Part shown: piece by piece, positions 52,063 to 59,969 of the stretch | Numbering within the stretch: position 1 is the first letter of the stretch | Layout: every line of letters begins with the position of its first letter | Source of the DNA: Aeromicrobium sp. Root344 | Lineage (GTDB): Bacteria; Actinomycetota; Actinomycetes; Propionibacteriales; Nocardioidaceae | Length of the DNA: 64,000 nt | Direction: 5' to 3' | Assembly (NCBI RefSeq): GCF_001425755.1 | Contig: NZ_LMDH01000001.1 | Coordinates: 236,708 to 300,707 of the forward strand | Translations under genes and position numbers: made by a program | Notes under the pieces: generated by a model | The model's input: only the letters and a program-made list of their open reading frames with translations | Database searches by the model: none | Told to the model about the DNA's origin: nothing

Positions 52063-53739
52063 TCAGCTGACCGGCGCGGTCGGCGCGAGGTGCGCGTGCA
52101 CCTGCGAGACCGACGCCGCACCCTCGCCACTTGCGGAGGCGACGCGCTTCATCGATCCCGACCTGACGTCGCCGGCGGCGAAGATGCCAGGCGCCGTCGT
52201 CTCCAGCGGTGCCGGCGGCCGGCCGCTGACCCAACGGTCCATCGGGATCTCGCGACCGGTGAGGACGAAGCCGCGCTCGTCCTGCACGACCTCGGGCGGC
52301 AGCCAGCTGCAGCCCGGATCGGCGCCCAGCAGCAGGAACAGTCCGTCGGCGGGCATCCGGTCGATCACACCGTCCGACGTCTCGAGGCAGATCCACTCCA
52401 ACCGGCCCTCACCACCGCCGTCGACGACATGGGCGCCGGTGCGGAGCGAGATCCGCTTGTGCGTCGCGATCTCGTTGATGAGGTAGGCCGACATGGTCTC
52501 CTCGAGGCTCTGCCGGCGCACGACGATCGTGACGCTGTTGGCGAACCGGGCGAGGTGCAGCGCGGCCTGGCCGGCTGAGTTGCCGCCGCCGACGATGTAG
52601 ACGTCGCGGCCCTGCATGTCGCGGGCAACGCTCGTCGCGGCGCCGTAGTGCACGCCGCGGCCCTCGAGCTCCTCGAGCGAGGGCACGCCGAGCCGCCGGT
52701 ACGTCACGCCGCACGCCACGAGCACCGTACGGGCGCGCAACGTGCCGCCGTCGAAGTCGACCTCGTGGATGTCGCCGACGCGCAGGCCGGTGACCGCGCG
52801 CCCGGTGTAGAGCCGCGCGCCGAAACGAGTCGCCTGGACCCGCGCCCGCAGGGCCAGGCGCATGCCGGAGACACCGCGCGGGAACCCGAGGTAGTTGCGG
52901 ATCATCGAGCTCGTGCCGGCCTGGCCGCCGATCGCGTCCGACTCCAGCACGACGGTGCTGAGCCCCTCGGACGCGCCATAGACGGCCGCCGCCAGCCCGG
53001 CCGGGCCGCCGCCGACGATCAGCAGGTCGGCGACGAAGTCGTCGCCGAGCTCGGTCGGCGTGCCGTAGAACGCGGCGGCCACCGAACGTTCCGTCGCACC
53101 GTTCACGAGTCCCCGGCTGAACGTCTCGACGATCGGCAGCTCGGCCTCGCCGTCGACCGAGGCGATCAGCTGGCGGCCCTCATCGCTGTCCGGATGCAAG
53201 CGTTCGTACGCGATGCCCATGCGGTCGAGGAAGTCGCGGATCGCCGGCACCGCGGTCTGTGTGCCGTCGTCGACGATGCGGACGCCCGCGACCACCGGCG
53301 CCGTGGACGACCAGCTCCAGTCCGAGAGGTACTCCGAGATCGCGGTGTGGAACTCCTCGTCTCGCGCACCCTGCGGGATGATCAGGTAGGTGTCGAGGCG
53401 GCCCTGCCCCAGCGCGGGCCTGAGCTCGTCCAACGACTCGGCGAAGCCCGACACCGGCACGAGGGCGACCCGCCGGCTGGCCGGGGACGCCACGCGAAGC
53501 TTGTCGAGCATCGGCAGCGCACCGCCCTCCAGCGAGTGGTCGACCGCGATCAACGCCATCTGCCGCCCCTCGGCCATCAGGTAGTGCTTGAGCTCGTACG
53601 CCTCGGCGCCGCCCTGCACGACGTGGAGGTCGTAGTCGCGGGCGTAGCGGCTGGCGAACTCGTCGGCCAGGATCGCGTGATGCTCGGCCGAGGCGGCGAC
53701 CACGAGGATCACCGGGTTGCCGGGTGTGGACTCCGTCAT
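52063..53739 (-). CDS. Thioredoxin-reductase-like flavoprotein with receiver-like N-terminus and no redox dithiol
   Basis: The 558-aa product has a receiver-like N-terminal domain (about 10-130), a glutaredoxin/thioredoxin-like segment (about 150-205) and a two-dinucleotide-fold reductase: FAD loop GGGPAG at 244-249, NAD(P)H loop GGGNSAG at 384-390 and the AAGDVRSG close. The redox CxxC of thioredoxin reductases is missing; the equivalent place reads HYGAATS (364-370), and the only cysteines are isolated. It cannot be a classical TrxR. Leaderless: TAGTTT seven bases before the ATG. Confidence 0.88.
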   Translation of the reverse strand: MTESTPGNPVILVVAASAEHHAILADEFASRYARDYDLHVVQGGAEAYELKHYLMAEGRQMALIAVDHSLEGGALPMLDKLRVASPASRRVALVPVSGFAESLDELRPALGQGRLDTYLIIPQGARDEEFHTAISEYLSDWSWSSTAPVVAGVRIVDDGTQTAVPAIRDFLDRMGIAYERLHPDSDEGRQLIASVDGEAELPIVETFSRGLVNGATERSVAAAFYGTPTELGDDFVADLLIVGGGPAGLAAAVYGASEGLSTVVLESDAIGGQAGTSSMIRNYLGFPRGVSGMRLALRARVQATRFGARLYTGRAVTGLRVGDIHEVDFDGGTLRARTVLVACGVTYRRLGVPSLEELEGRGVHYGAATSVARDMQGRDVYIVGGGNSAGQAALHLARFANSVTIVVRRQSLEETMSAYLINEIATHKRISLRTGAHVVDGGGEGRLEWICLETSDGVIDRMPADGLFLLLGADPGCSWLPPEVVQDERGFVLTGREIPMDRWVSGRPPAPLETTAPGIFAAGDVRSGSMKRVASASGEGAASVSQVHAHLAPTAPVS

Positions 53740-53746
53740 GGGCGTG

Positions 53747-53752
53747 AAACTA
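53747..53752 (-). promoter_or_regulatory. -10 element of the flavoprotein gene, leaderless type
   Basis: TAGTTT, seven bases, ATG. Confidence 0.45.
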
Positions 53753-53781
53753 CCCGACCCGCCGAACTCGTGGGGTCGCGG

Positions 53782-54762
53782 TCAGACCGTCACGACGAGC
53801 TTGCCGCTGCCGTGGCCGTCCTCGAGGGCTCGGTGCGCCTCGACGATCTCCTCGAAGGCGTACGCCCGGTCGAGCGGGACCGGGACGTCGCCCGTGGCCG
53901 CGGCGTCGAGGTAGTCCTGCAGCACCGTCGCGGGCAGGTCGCCGGCCTCGCCCGAATACGCCGTCAGGCGTACGCCCTGAGGCAGGTAGCCGATCGGGTA
54001 GAAGTCGCGGACGAGCCACTCGTTCGACAGCATCCCGGTGAAGCACACGACGCCGTGCACGCGGACGCTGCGAAGCGTGTCGGGCAGGGTGGGAGTGCCG
54101 ACGAGCTCCAGAGCGGTGTCGACCCCTGACGGTGCGATCGCGCGCACCTGCGCCGCCACGTCGCCGTCGTCGATGATCACGTGATCGACGCCGATGCCGG
54201 TCAGCGACGCTGCACGGGCGGGGTCACGCGTCGTCGAGAAGACCGTCATCCCGCGCTGCTTGGCCAGGATCGCCGTCGCCATCCCGATCGACGAGGTGCC
54301 GCCACGGATCAGCATGCTCTGCCCCGGCTGCGCGTCGAGCCCGACGGTCAGTGAGCCGTAGGAGGTCTGGAGCATCTCGGGCAGTGCGCCCAGCGTGGCC
54401 CAGTCGAGCTCGCTGGTGAACGGGATCACCTGATCGACAGGGACGCACGTGTATTCCGCATAGCCGCCGTCGAACTGGCGACCCATGCCACCCATCATCG
54501 TCACGACCTGCTGACCAGGCTCGAGCTCGCCGCCGGGGCAGGCAGCGACGACGCCTGTGGCCTCGATGCCGAGGACGCGGGGGAAGGTGACGCCGTCGGC
54601 CAGGCCCAGGCGGGTGTGCAGCTCGGACCGGTTGAGTCCGAAGGCCTTGACCTCGATCAGCACCCATCCGGGCTCGGGAGTCGGCACCGGCAGGTCGCGG
54701 ATCTTGAGGGCCTCGGGCGGGCCGGGCGCGTCGAGCACGACAGCGCGCATCGTGTCAGACAT
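53782..54762 (-). CDS. MDR oxidoreductase (quinone oxidoreductase-like)
   Basis: The 326-aa product has VKAFGLNRSELHTRLG, the LIRGGTSSIGMATAILAKQ Rossmann loop and no zinc cysteine cluster. It starts within the marR gene (8-base overlap), so the two are coupled and MarR probably represses its own oxidoreductase. Confidence 0.88.
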   Translation of the reverse strand: MSDTMRAVVLDAPGPPEALKIRDLPVPTPEPGWVLIEVKAFGLNRSELHTRLGLADGVTFPRVLGIEATGVVAACPGGELEPGQQVVTMMGGMGRQFDGGYAEYTCVPVDQVIPFTSELDWATLGALPEMLQTSYGSLTVGLDAQPGQSMLIRGGTSSIGMATAILAKQRGMTVFSTTRDPARAASLTGIGVDHVIIDDGDVAAQVRAIAPSGVDTALELVGTPTLPDTLRSVRVHGVVCFTGMLSNEWLVRDFYPIGYLPQGVRLTAYSGEAGDLPATVLQDYLDAAATGDVPVPLDRAYAFEEIVEAHRALEDGHGSGKLVVTV

Positions 54763-55198
54763 CGCTGCCGACCTTCGCGGTGACGGCTCGCAGGGTCGCG
54801 AGGGTCGACGCCAGCTGGTCGAGCTCGGCCGCCGGGATCACCGAGCCCAGTCGCACCTCGAGCTCGTCCTCGTACGTCACGGTGGCCTGGTCCAGCAGAC
54901 GCCGGCCGGCCGGAGTGAGCTCGATGATCGAGGACCTGCGGTCGATCGGGTTGGCAGTGCGGCGCACGCGGCCGGTCGCCTCGAGCCGGTCGACGAGCTT
55001 GCTGGTGCCGCCCACCGAGATGACCATCTCCTCGGCGATGTCGAAGACTCGGCACCCCCCGCGACGGGCGATGACCTGCAGCGGCTCGAAATGGCTCAGC
55101 TGCAGGTCATGGTCGGCCCGGAGCCTCGCATCGACTGCGTTCCACAGCCCGATCTGATAGCGGACGAGGTCAGTGAAGACCGTGTCGAGATCTGTCAT
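54755..55198 (-). CDS. MarR-family regulator
   Basis: The 147-aa winged-helix regulator has a recognition region (VFDIAEEMVISVGGTSKLVDRLEATG) and wing (RRTANPIDRRSSIIELTPAG). Two ATTCC-N2-GGAAT palindromes lie in its promoter. Confidence 0.92.
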   Translation of the reverse strand: MTDLDTVFTDLVRYQIGLWNAVDARLRADHDLQLSHFEPLQVIARRGGCRVFDIAEEMVISVGGTSKLVDRLEATGRVRRTANPIDRRSSIIELTPAGRRLLDQATVTYEDELEVRLGSVIPAAELDQLASTLATLRAVTAKVGSDV

Positions 55199-55227
55199 GA
55201 CCTCGCACCAACATTCCACGTAAGTAT

Positions 55228-55275
55228 ATTCCTTGGAATCATGTTTGCTACGCTAGCACATACATTCCATGGAAT
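55228..55275. promoter_or_regulatory. Two MarR palindromes
   Basis: ATTCCTTGGAAT (55228-55239) and ATTCCATGGAAT (55264-55275), centres 36 bases apart; an ATTCC half-site occurs at 55213-55217. Confidence 0.7.
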
Positions 55276-55295
55276 CCATCGTGCGGAGGCACCCC

Positions 55296-55418
55296 ATGAA
55301 CCGACGTAGTCTCGCTCTCCTCGCCTTCGGCGCGGCGCACCTCGACGTGTGCACCGCCCTGGCCCACCAGGAGTCTCAGATTCCAGACGATTCGGCTCAG
55401 GAAGAGGTCGACCGATAG
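55296..55418 (+). CDS. 40-codon frame divergent from marR, possible transporter remnant
   Basis: GGAGG six to seven bases before the ATG and the MarR sites just upstream suggest expression. The N-terminus MNRRSLALLAFGAAHLDV resembles the opening of MFS efflux proteins, but the frame then turns hydrophilic and stops. It may be a truncated MarR-controlled pump. The match is by eye only. Confidence 0.35.
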   Translation: MNRRSLALLAFGAAHLDVCTALAHQESQIPDDSAQEEVDR

Positions 55419-55493
55419 GCTGTCTCCTGCGTCGCCGATGCCGCCTACGCACCCTTCCCGCCAGACCCCTGTATCCCCGCGAGGAGCACTCCC

Positions 55494-55871
55494 ATGCGGA
55501 CGAGCAAGACCCACAAGGTCGCCATGGCCGCCGTCGTCACCACGATCGCGACCGCGACGGTGCTGACGTTCACGCGCAGCGACACCGCCGCCGCCGATCG
55601 CATCGCGTCGGTCCCGCAGGCCGGCAACGATGCCCCGGTCGTCGCCCACGAGCCGGCGGCCACGACCAGACCCAAGGCGAAGCCCAAGGCCAAGCCGAGT
55701 CCTGACGCTGCGAAGCCGACAGCGGACCCCACCACCCAGGCGCCCAAGCCAGTCGCGAAGCCCACACCGACGAAGACCACCACGACTCCGCCGCCGACGA
55801 CACAGCCGACGCCGACGCCGTCGCCGACACCTCGCAAGAAGGGTCTGCTCGAGATCCTGTTGGGCCTCTAG
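55494..55871 (+). CDS. Secreted or anchored Pro/Thr/Lys-rich protein
   Basis: The 125-aa product has an N-terminal hydrophobic signal (VAMAAVVTTIATATVLTF), a PK/PT-rich low-complexity body and a short amphipathic end (RKKGLLEILLGL). No domain recognised. Confidence 0.6.
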   Translation: MRTSKTHKVAMAAVVTTIATATVLTFTRSDTAAADRIASVPQAGNDAPVVAHEPAATTRPKAKPKAKPSPDAAKPTADPTTQAPKPVAKPTPTKTTTTPPPTTQPTPTPSPTPRKKGLLEILLGL

Positions 55872-55878
55872 CCCGCCT

Positions 55879-56175
55879 TCAGCCGACGAGCGAGGGCGTC
55901 ATGTGCGCCGCGTACCAGCGGGGCCAGTCGGAGTCCTTCGTGCCCGTCGACCGCTCGTGCTCGGCGTGCGCGGCCGCGGCGCGCTCCAAGGCAACTTTGA
56001 GGGCGTCCGCACCGATGCCGTGACCGGCCAGCGTGCCGGCCATGTGCGCGGCGTACCAGCTGGGCCATTCCTCGTCGTACACGCCACCGAGCTCCTCAGC
56101 CTCGTGCACGCCGTGCGCCGCCGCCGCTCGTTCGAGCGCGTCCAGGACGATCGCCTCGGTCACCATGCTGCTCAT
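55879..56175 (-). CDS. 98-aa protein with duplicated WPxWYAAHM motif
   Basis: Two repeats make up the protein: ALERAAAAH...WPSWYAAHM and ALERAAAAH...WPRWYAAHM, about 46 residues apart. Function unknown. Its ATG overlaps the VOC stop by four bases, so it works with, or is at least made with, that protein. Confidence 0.7.
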   Translation of the reverse strand: MSSMVTEAIVLDALERAAAAHGVHEAEELGGVYDEEWPSWYAAHMAGTLAGHGIGADALKVALERAAAAHAEHERSTGTKDSDWPRWYAAHMTPSLVG

Positions 56176-56612
56176 CGCCCCGGCGCGCGGGTCTTGACCT
56201 CTTGCACGACCCACTCGTTGCCGTCGGGATCGCTGAACGACGCGAACGAGCCGTAGTCAGCCCGCTCGGGATGCGGCCCCGGCACGCGGCTCTCGGTCCC
56301 AGCGTGGTGGAAGACCCCACCCCCGTCGTGGAAGATCTCGGCGTCGACGCCCCGGCCGGCGAGCTCGTCACGCGCGGCTTCGATGTCGGACACGATCAGG
56401 TGCAGTCCGCGTACGGATCCCGGCTCCGCCGTGGTGAGGCGGTCACCGAAGATGACCGACGCCTCGGACCCCGGCGGGGTGAACTGGACGACTCGCAAGC
56501 CGTCCTCAGCGGAGAAGTCGGCGTCCTCACGCCAACCCAGCGATGCGTAGAACTCCTTGGCGCGGTCCACGTCCGAGACGGGCACCACCACCACTTCGAG
56601 CTTCACGTCCAT
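56172..56612 (-). CDS. VOC-family (glyoxalase/bleomycin-resistance fold) protein
   Basis: The 146-aa product has two beta-alpha-beta-beta-beta modules (VVVVPVSDVDRAKEFYASLGW; FASFSDPDGNEWVVQEV). Metal-dependent enzyme or ligand binder; substrate unknown. AAGGAG precedes the ATG at 56612. Confidence 0.88.
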   Translation of the reverse strand: MDVKLEVVVVPVSDVDRAKEFYASLGWREDADFSAEDGLRVVQFTPPGSEASVIFGDRLTTAEPGSVRGLHLIVSDIEAARDELAGRGVDAEIFHDGGGVFHHAGTESRVPGPHPERADYGSFASFSDPDGNEWVVQEVKTRAPGR

Positions 56613-56646
56613 GATTCCTGCTCCTTGACTCTGGCGGATTCCGTCC

Positions 56647-56738
56647 GTCACCGGTCCAACTGGTTACGACCTTGCCACGGCAATCGTCACCGGTCAAGAC
56701 GGTTTGGTGTTCCTTGCGTCACCTGTCAGACTGGTGAC
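56647..56738. promoter_or_regulatory. Three operator-like repeats
   Basis: Related 21-base elements start at 56647, 56686 and 56718, each beginning GTCACC(G/T)GTC and ending near CTGGTNAC. The last is a clean dyad, GTCACC-N9-GGTGAC, and abuts the CGNR start codon. Confidence 0.65.
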
Positions 56739-57299
56739 ATGGACCATGCCTTCCCGTGCGGCAACCTCTCCCTCGACTTCGTCGGATCGCTCCGTGCCCG
56801 CCGCGACGAGTCACCCATCGAGATGCTGACCTCCCCCGCCCGGCTGGACTCGTGGTTCGCCGAGTCCGGCCTCGTCGACGCGTCCACGAAGTCGCGGCCC
56901 GCCGACGTCACGGCAGCGATCGCGCTGCGCGAGGCGATCTATGACCTCGTGAGCGCACGCATGGCCGGCAAGGCGTACGCCACGGCGGCACTTGCAGTCG
57001 TCAACGAGGCCGCGCGCAAGCCGTCAGTGGTGCCGCAGTTGACCCGCGAGGGTCGTCGCACCGAGGCCACCCCGGCCCAGGCGTTGTCGACCGTCGCGCG
57101 CGAGGCCGTCGCGATCCTCGGCGGCCCGGAGGCGGCGCTGCTCAAGGAGTGCTCCCGCCCGGGGTGCACCCAGACGTACCTCGACACCTCGCGCGGCGGC
57201 CGCCGCGAGTGGTGTGCCATGGAGACCTGCGGCAACAAGATGAAGGCGGCCGCCTATCGCGCCCGCAAGCGCGACGAGCGACTCGCCACGGCGCACTAG
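56739..57299 (+). CDS. CGNR zinc-finger (ABATE) transcriptional regulator
   Basis: The 186-aa product has an N-terminal ABATE ligand-binding domain (GNLSLDFVGSL) and a C-terminal zinc finger CSRPGCTQTYLDTSRGGRREWC...CGNKMKAAAYRARKR. It is divergent from the VOC operon, with three shared-motif sites between, so autoregulation and control of VOC are likely. Confidence 0.9.
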   Translation: MDHAFPCGNLSLDFVGSLRARRDESPIEMLTSPARLDSWFAESGLVDASTKSRPADVTAAIALREAIYDLVSARMAGKAYATAALAVVNEAARKPSVVPQLTREGRRTEATPAQALSTVAREAVAILGGPEAALLKECSRPGCTQTYLDTSRGGRREWCAMETCGNKMKAAAYRARKRDERLATAH

Positions 57300-58066
57300 G
57301 CGCGTACGACCGCGGGGCGCGGCGGCCGGAGCACGAGCATCGCGATCGCGAGCAGCCCCACCCCCACCACACCGTCGAGCCAGTAGTGGTTGCCGGTCAC
57401 CACGACCACCAGCAGGATCATCACGGCATACAGCGGCGCGAGCCAGCGCCACGGGGTGCGCAGGCACAGCACGACCGTGAACGCGATCAGCGCGGCCCAG
57501 GCGACGTGCATCGAAGGCATCGCGGCGAGCTGGTTGGTGAATCCCGTGCCCGGCTTTCCGGCGTACGTGCTCTGACCGAACTCGAGCCCGGTGTCGACCA
57601 TGCCGAAGCCCGGTTCGAGCCGCGGAGGCGACAGTGGATAGAGGATGTGGCCCACGAGCGCCAGGCCCGTGGTCAGGATCAGCACGTTGCGGAACCAGCG
57701 ATAGACCTCGCGGCGCCGGACGTAGAGCAGGGCGAGGGTGCAGAACATCGCCGGGAAGTGGACGTAACGATAGATCCCGTTGATCACGCGGATCGCGGCG
57801 TCGGAGTGCAGCACCCAGCCCTGCAGCCTCGCCTCGCTGGGCCACCTGAGGGTGCGCTCGAACGACCACACGTCATCGGCATGCGCCCGCGCGACGTGCT
57901 CCGACCCCTCGAACAGGTGCCGGCACAACAGGTAGAGCAGCCACAACCCCACGACCAGCACGACCTGGCCCGCTGCGGCGAGTGCGCCGTGCGCTCGGCC
58001 GGACGAGTGCGGGGCGGCCTGCACGGTCAGTCCCGGATCACCGGACGTCGGACCCAGCCACTTCAC
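57296..58066 (-). CDS. PAP2-family membrane phosphatase/transferase
   Basis: The 256-aa product has about six membrane helices, with PAP2 motifs AMPSMHVAWA and GNHYWLDGVVG near the C-terminus. The usual first motif is not evident, as in the PAP2_3 / inositol-phosphoceramide-synthase-like branch. Start GTG at 58066. Overlaps the CGNR gene by four bases, convergently. Confidence 0.85.
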   Translation of the reverse strand: MKWLGPTSGDPGLTVQAAPHSSGRAHGALAAAGQVVLVVGLWLLYLLCRHLFEGSEHVARAHADDVWSFERTLRWPSEARLQGWVLHSDAAIRVINGIYRYVHFPAMFCTLALLYVRRREVYRWFRNVLILTTGLALVGHILYPLSPPRLEPGFGMVDTGLEFGQSTYAGKPGTGFTNQLAAMPSMHVAWAALIAFTVVLCLRTPWRWLAPLYAVMILLVVVVTGNHYWLDGVVGVGLLAIAMLVLRPPRPAVVRA

Positions 58067-58130
58067 GCGTCCCGTCCTCTCACCCCGCAGTCAGCGCCAG
58101 CCTAGCCAGCCGTGGGGACGGGACTGCGCG

Positions 58131-58499
58131 TCAGGCGAACTCGATCTCCGGCGTACGCGCGATCAGCAGCCGGCGGACCTTGTTGACGGTGGGATCGAGC
58201 TCGGCGGACACGTTGAACGCGGCTTCGAACACCCCGTCGCGCGTCGTCTTGCCCAGCGCGATCTCGACGTCGTCGACGCGCGCCGTGTGCGTCAGGTGGT
58301 GCACCAGCACGCTGACCTCACGCTGCTCGAGGTAGGCCACGAGGCCCGCGCGATCGCCGAGGAACTCCGAGGCCTGTCCGGCCCCGGTCGAGAACTGGAT
58401 CGACATCTCGAAGTCGTCGGTGATGAGGTCGAGGACGCGCTCGGGCCGGTCGGAGTCCATGAACGTGAACCAGTCGTCGAGGAACGGCGTGCTGCTCAT
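58131..58499 (-). CDS. NTF2/SnoaL-like protein A
   Basis: The 122-aa cone-fold protein (FLDDWFTFMDSDRPERVLDLITDDFEMSI) has no metal site evident. Coupled to its upstream paralogue by a four-base overlap; such proteins often act as isomerases, dehydratases or hydrolases in catabolic operons. Confidence 0.82.
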   Translation of the reverse strand: MSSTPFLDDWFTFMDSDRPERVLDLITDDFEMSIQFSTGAGQASEFLGDRAGLVAYLEQREVSVLVHHLTHTARVDDVEIALGKTTRDGVFEAAFNVSAELDPTVNKVRRLLIARTPEIEFA

Positions 58500-58867
58500 G
58501 CGCCCTCCCCGGACGGCACGACGACGAGCTCGAGGTCGAACGTGACCTGATAGGTGCGGATCGCGCCGTCCGCGATGCGGGCGACCGCGGCGAACCGCCC
58601 CGTCACGGCGTCGTTGTCGGTGACCACGCCGTAGACGAACTCGGTGTCACCGTCGACGGCGGTGCGCAACAGGTGGTGCCGGCGCTGCACCGGCGGACGC
58701 GACTCGAGGTAGTCCAGCATGTCCTGCCGACTGGTCCCCCGCAGTGCACCGTTGGGCAGCACGATGGCGTACTCGACCTCCTCGTGGAGCAGGGAGACCG
58801 CGTCGCGGATGCCGATGTCGTCGAGGGTCGCGTAGTAGCGCGCCAGCTGGAGGTCGTTCGAAGCCAC
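58496..58867 (-). CDS. NTF2/SnoaL-like protein B
   Basis: The 123-aa second cone-fold protein (LARYYATLDDIGIRDAVSLLHEEVEYAIVLPNG) starts with GTG at 58867, three bases from an ACTGA-N7-TCAGT-type site shared with the divergent alcohol dehydrogenase. Confidence 0.8.
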   Translation of the reverse strand: MASNDLQLARYYATLDDIGIRDAVSLLHEEVEYAIVLPNGALRGTSRQDMLDYLESRPPVQRRHHLLRTAVDGDTEFVYGVVTDNDAVTGRFAAVARIADGAIRTYQVTFDLELVVVPSGEGA

Positions 58868-58869
58868 AA

Positions 58870-58886
58870 CATGAACCTAGTTCAGT
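58870..58886. promoter_or_regulatory. Regulon palindrome, site 1
   Basis: CATGA-N7-TCAGT, a degenerate left arm and perfect right arm of the ACTGA-N7-TCAGT motif, between the NTF2 pair and the alcohol dehydrogenase. Confidence 0.5.
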
Positions 58887-58943
58887 TTCTGGCCGATGTC
58901 GAGTACGTTCGACAGCGACCTCGAGACAGTTCGGAGACCCGCG

Positions 58944-59969
58944 ATGCCCATCCCCTCGTCGATGCGAGCCGTCCAGCTGACCGCGTGGCAGAGCGAGCCG
59001 GAGCTCCGCGAGGTCCCGGTCCCGCGCCCCGGGCCCGGCGAGCTCCTGCTGCGCGTCGACGCCGCCGGTCTGTGCCACTCGGACCTCCACGTCATGTCCT
59101 GCCCGCCCGGCACCCTCCCGTACGACCTGCCGATGACGCTGGGCCACGAGATCGCCGGGACCGTCGTCGAGGTCGGTGACGGCGTCGACGGGTCATGGCT
59201 CGACCGGCTCGCCGTCGTGCACGGGGTCTGGTCGTGCGGCACGTGCCACAGCTGCCGGCGCGGCCACGAGAACCACTGCCTGCACCTCGACGGCCGCGTC
59301 GGCTTCGGTCTGGGCCGGCCGGGCGGGCTCGCCGAGTACGTCCTGGTGCCCGCCGCCCGCCAGCTCGTGGCCGCCGACGGCATGGTCGCGACCGAGCTCG
59401 CGCCGCTCGCCGACGCCGCGCTCACGGCGTACCACGCGATCCGGCTGCACCGCGAGGCCATCGAGGGCGGCACCGTCGTGGTGATCGGCGCCGGCGGGCT
59501 GGGTCACCTCGCGGTGCAGATCCTCAAGCAGACGACGGACGCGCACATCGTCGTCGTCGACACCCGTCCCGCCGCGCTCGAGGCAGCACGGGAGCACGGC
59601 GCCCACACCACCGGGACCACCGTCGCCGAGGCGGTCGACGCGCCCGTCGACGTCGTCCTCGACTTCGTCGGCGCCGACAGCACGCTCGCCGCCGGTGCCG
59701 AGGTGCTCGCGCCCGGCGGCCGGCTCGTCATGGTCGGCGGAGGAGGCGGCTCGATGACGGTCGCGAAGGGTCGCGACCTGCCGCTCGGCTGGCACGTCAA
59801 CGCCCCGTTCTGGGGCCCGCGCCAGGACCTCGAGGCCGTCGTCGAGCTCGCCCGCGGCGGGCAGATCGTGGCTGACATCGAGGTCGTGCGGTTCAGCGAC
59901 ACCCTCGACGCGTACCGGCGGCTGCGTGAGGGCGACGTGCGCGGCCGCATCGTCGTCGTCCCGGACTAA
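58944..59969 (+). CDS. Zinc-dependent alcohol dehydrogenase
   Basis: The 341-aa MDR enzyme has the catalytic-zinc residues in GLCHSDLHV and GHEIAG, a structural-zinc cluster (CGTCHSCRRGHENHC) and Rossmann loop GAGGLGHLAVQI. Oxidises an alcohol in the right-hand catabolic locus. I chose the ATG at 58944 with CGGAGA upstream; an ATG at 58896 would place coding sequence next to the operator. Confidence 0.9.
   Translation: MPIPSSMRAVQLTAWQSEPELREVPVPRPGPGELLLRVDAAGLCHSDLHVMSCPPGTLPYDLPMTLGHEIAGTVVEVGDGVDGSWLDRLAVVHGVWSCGTCHSCRRGHENHCLHLDGRVGFGLGRPGGLAEYVLVPAARQLVAADGMVATELAPLADAALTAYHAIRLHREAIEGGTVVVIGAGGLGHLAVQILKQTTDAHIVVVDTRPAALEAAREHGAHTTGTTVAEAVDAPVDVVLDFVGADSTLAAGAEVLAPGGRLVMVGGGGGSMTVAKGRDLPLGWHVNAPFWGPRQDLEAVVELARGGQIVADIEVVRFSDTLDAYRRLREGDVRGRIVVVPD

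Noticed and set aside
52063..53739. Calling this gene a thioredoxin reductase (trxB)
   Set aside because: The redox-active CxxC is absent, so only the fold, not the activity, is supported.
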